Source: JACDAN01 sp963842235 (lineage in GTDB: Bacteria; Actinomycetota; Thermoleophilia; Gaiellales; Gaiellaceae). Taken from it: a DNA stretch of 64,000 bases. The position numbers and the translations under genes were made by a program. The stretch lies in NCBI GenBank assembly GCA_963842235.1, contig CAWJFT010000001.1, positions 1,736,001 to 1,800,000 on the forward strand, in the 5' to 3' direction. The number at the start of each line of letters is the position of its first letter. Positions within the stretch are counted from its first letter, which is position 1. Shown here in pieces: positions 61,480 to 64,000 of this stretch. The notes beneath the pieces were generated by a model, which saw nothing but the letters and a program-made list of their open reading frames with translations, was not told where the DNA came from and ran no database searches.

Positions 61480-62511
61480 GTGCCTGAACTCACGAACGGC
61501 GATTCCGAACGGCTGCTTCGCTTCGTTGCCGAGGCCCAAAGCCTCAGCAGCGACGAGCCTTTCACGCCTGAGCTGCTCGTCGAGCTTGGACGCCTGATCG
61601 AAGCTGACTGGGTGATGTACCACGAGGACGACCACGTGCGCCGGCGCCAGCTGCTGTACGTGCTGCGGCCGGGCGACGACGACGAGGGCGAAGACGAGGA
61701 CATCACCGAAGATGAATGGGACCTGATGAACGAGCACCCCATCTGCCGGCGGTGGAGGAAAGAGCGACGCTTCAGCGCTCTACGGTTGTCGGATGTGATC
61801 ACCCGACGCGAGTTCCACCAGAGCCGCTTCTATGCGGAGTTCTTCGCACCAGCGGGCATGGAATACGAGCTCAAGGCCCGGCTTCCGTCGCCGCCGTGGC
61901 ACGGCAAGACGTTCGCGTTCTATCGGAAAGAAGGCCGTGATTTCGCAGTGCGCGACCGCCTGGCCCTCCAGATCCTGACGCCGCACTTCAGCCGTCTCTG
62001 GCACGAGGCAAGGACACGTCGCCTGCTCGCGAAGGCTCTGGCAGAGCTTGATCGCGCGAACGAGCACGGCTCGCGCGGCGTAGTCTTTTTTGGGCCCGAG
62101 GGGGAAGCGGAGTTCATCTCACCTCCGGTTCACCGTCTCTTGCGCGACTTCTTTCCGGCGGCGCCCGCCGGCCGGCTGCCTGCCGCGCTTGCAAACTGGC
62201 TGGAGGACGGTCGCTCGCAATCGCTGCTCCGCCGACGTGGCGACCGCCGGCTCGTGATCGAGCGGACTGCCGATTCGCTGATCCTCGAAGAGCGAGTCGA
62301 GGAGATTCCATTGACGGCGCGCGAGCGCGACGTGCTCTCATGGGTCGCGCGCGGCAAGACCAATGCCGAGATTGCCCAGCTGCTCTGGCTTGCACCGAGC
62401 ACGGTGCGCAAGCACCTCGAGAACGTCTACGCCAAGCTCGGCGTCAGCACGCGCACCGCCGCGGTGGCCCGGTTTCTCGGCCTGCTCGACGCCGAGGCTT
62501 CCGCTTCCTGA
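61480..62511 (+). CDS. LuxR-family transcriptional regulator
   Basis: 343 residues from GTG 61480 (an in-frame TTG is at 61471). The N-terminal sensor-like region (to about 200) has an acidic stretch (GDDDEGEDEDITEDEWD), with no receiver motif. The C-terminal LuxR HTH is complete: LTARERDVLSWVARGKTNAEIAQLLWLAPSTVRKHLENVYAKLGV. It may bind a ligand and control the divergent haloperoxidase gene. Confidence 0.87.
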   Translation: MPELTNGDSERLLRFVAEAQSLSSDEPFTPELLVELGRLIEADWVMYHEDDHVRRRQLLYVLRPGDDDEGEDEDITEDEWDLMNEHPICRRWRKERRFSALRLSDVITRREFHQSRFYAEFFAPAGMEYELKARLPSPPWHGKTFAFYRKEGRDFAVRDRLALQILTPHFSRLWHEARTRRLLAKALAELDRANEHGSRGVVFFGPEGEAEFISPPVHRLLRDFFPAAPAGRLPAALANWLEDGRSQSLLRRRGDRRLVIERTADSLILEERVEEIPLTARERDVLSWVARGKTNAEIAQLLWLAPSTVRKHLENVYAKLGVSTRTAAVARFLGLLDAEASAS

Positions 62512-62526
62512 GTACGCTCCGCTTGA

Positions 62527-63237
<711 letters not shown>

Positions 63238-63286
63238 GGCTCTTGGCATCACTTCCGGCGCACGTGCCGGGCCCTCCGGGCGGAGC

Positions 63287-63766
63287 TCAGCGGGACAGGA
63301 GGGCGACAGCTTGCGCGGCGAGGCCCTCGCCGCGGCCGGTGAAACCGAGCCGATCGGTTGTCGTCGCATGGACGGCGATGCGGTCCTGCTCGACGCCGAG
63401 CGTGTCCGCCAGCCGCGCACGCATGTCATCGCGGCGGTCGGCGATCCGAGGCTGCTCGCCGATGAGGATGCAGTCGGCGTTCACGAGCTGGTACCCCGAC
63501 GCCGTCACCTTGCCATAGGCGTTGCGCAGCAGGAGCAGCGACGAGACGCCGCGCAGGGAGTCGTCGTCCGCAGGAAAGAGCGTCCCGATGTCGCCAAGCC
63601 CCGCGGCGCCGAGCAATGCGTCGATCACCGCATGCGTGAGAACGTCGCCGTCGGAGTGCCCCGCGAGCCCCCGGTCCTGGTCGAACTGGATGCCGGCAAG
63701 CACGAGCGGAACGCCGTCGGCGAACGCGTGGGCATCGACCCCAAGGCCGATTCGGAGGCCGGTCAA
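63287..63766 (-). CDS. ispF: 2-C-methyl-D-erythritol 2,4-cyclodiphosphate synthase
   Basis: 159 residues from TTG 63766. GLGVDAHAFADG (zinc ligands Asp/His), LAGHSDGDVLTHAVIDALLGAAGLGDIGTLFP near 34, ATTTDRLGFTGRGEGLAAQA near 137. Non-mevalonate isoprenoid pathway enzyme. The TTG start overlaps the PHP gene stop (TTGA). No ispD is fused or adjacent in the window. Confidence 0.94.
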   Translation of the reverse strand: MTGLRIGLGVDAHAFADGVPLVLAGIQFDQDRGLAGHSDGDVLTHAVIDALLGAAGLGDIGTLFPADDDSLRGVSSLLLLRNAYGKVTASGYQLVNADCILIGEQPRIADRRDDMRARLADTLGVEQDRIAVHATTTDRLGFTGRGEGLAAQAVALLSR

Positions 63767-64000
63767 CCCAGCCGCTCCTGACGCGCCGCCCGGCCCTCGA
63801 AAACCGTGACCGTCTCATAGCCCGCGGCCCGCGCGTGCTCGATCGCCCGATCGAGGTCGCGGCCGACGTTCTCCGGGACATGCGCGTCGCACGCCAGCGT
63901 GATCGGCACCCCGCGCTCGTTCGCCTCCGTTAGGAGGTCAGCGTTCGGATACAGCTTGCCGTGCCGCTTGTGCAGACCTGCGCTGGAGACCTCGAGGCAG
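63763..64000 (-). CDS. PHP-domain phosphatase (histidinol-phosphatase-like), partial
   Basis: The last 78 residues of a PHP-superfamily protein whose start is beyond the window edge. LEVSSAGLHKRHGKLYPNADLL and ITLACDAHVPENVGRDLDRAIEHA match the C-terminal metal-binding part of HisK/HolPase and PHP domains. Which phosphoester it cleaves cannot be decided from the fragment. Coupled to ispF. Confidence 0.78.
   Translation of the reverse strand, partial: CLEVSSAGLHKRHGKLYPNADLLTEANERGVPITLACDAHVPENVGRDLDRAIEHARAAGYETVTVFEGRAARQERLG

Overview
The window is a compact, high-GC bacterial chromosome segment with many 1-4 base gene overlaps and GTG/TTG starts. Gene content (large-type SRP RNA, a SigH-like sigma factor in a gltX-cysS-rlmB-yacP-sigH run, a PDZ-Lon protease, a BTAD/AfsR-type regulator, acyl-CoA carboxylases, an SdhA-SdhB-SdhE succinate dehydrogenase) points to Actinomycetota, most likely class Thermoleophilia (Gaiellales/Solirubrobacterales relatives). 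That placement is an inference; no rRNA is present. No insertion sequence, prophage or CRISPR array was seen.

Layout. 0-3.7 kb: end of a surface-polysaccharide locus (RfbC, a DUF4910 protein, an SDR and a sugar epimerase). 3.6-4.9 kb: two response regulators, one frameshifted. 4.9-8.1 kb: SRP RNA, a nucleotide-sugar epimerase, dnaX and ybaB. 8.1-15.6 kb: a lasso-peptide (RiPP) locus inserted between ybaB and recR. It has an unannotated 59-residue precursor, HPr-kinase-like protein, two cyclase (LasC) homologues, split B1/B2 leader-processing proteins, a nucleotidyltransferase, an ABC exporter and two unknown small proteins. A promoter-like element (RGCCTSTT-N18/19-TACGCY) recurs in front of the precursor and both unknown small genes. 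16.1-19.9 kb: a second response regulator with a non-phosphorylatable receiver, recR, lysC and asd.

19.9-42 kb: central carbon metabolism dominates: sdhABE, pckA, citrate synthase, isocitrate dehydrogenase, malate dehydrogenase, sucC and sucD. Tandem XerC/XerD recombinases, a PDZ-Lon protease and several small proteins lie between them. A methyltransferase gene and a 164-base foldback element separate sucC from sucD.

42-55.7 kb: JmjC oxygenase, sucrase/ferredoxin-like protein, biotin-dependent acyl-CoA carboxylase subunits, NlpC/P60 hydrolase, a 32-residue membrane peptide, a GGDEF/HD-GYP enzyme, a Cys/Met PLP enzyme, a broken BTAD regulator and a cupin. 55.7-64 kb: tRNA-Thr(UGU), sigH, yacP, rlmB, cysS, gltX, a vanadium haloperoxidase-like protein, a LuxR regulator, mutY, ispF and a partial PHP phosphatase.

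Sequence quality: at least eight genes carry single-base frameshifts, including sucC, sucD and gltX, which a viable cell should need. Indel errors in the assembly are the likelier explanation for most, so the pseudogene calls are provisional.
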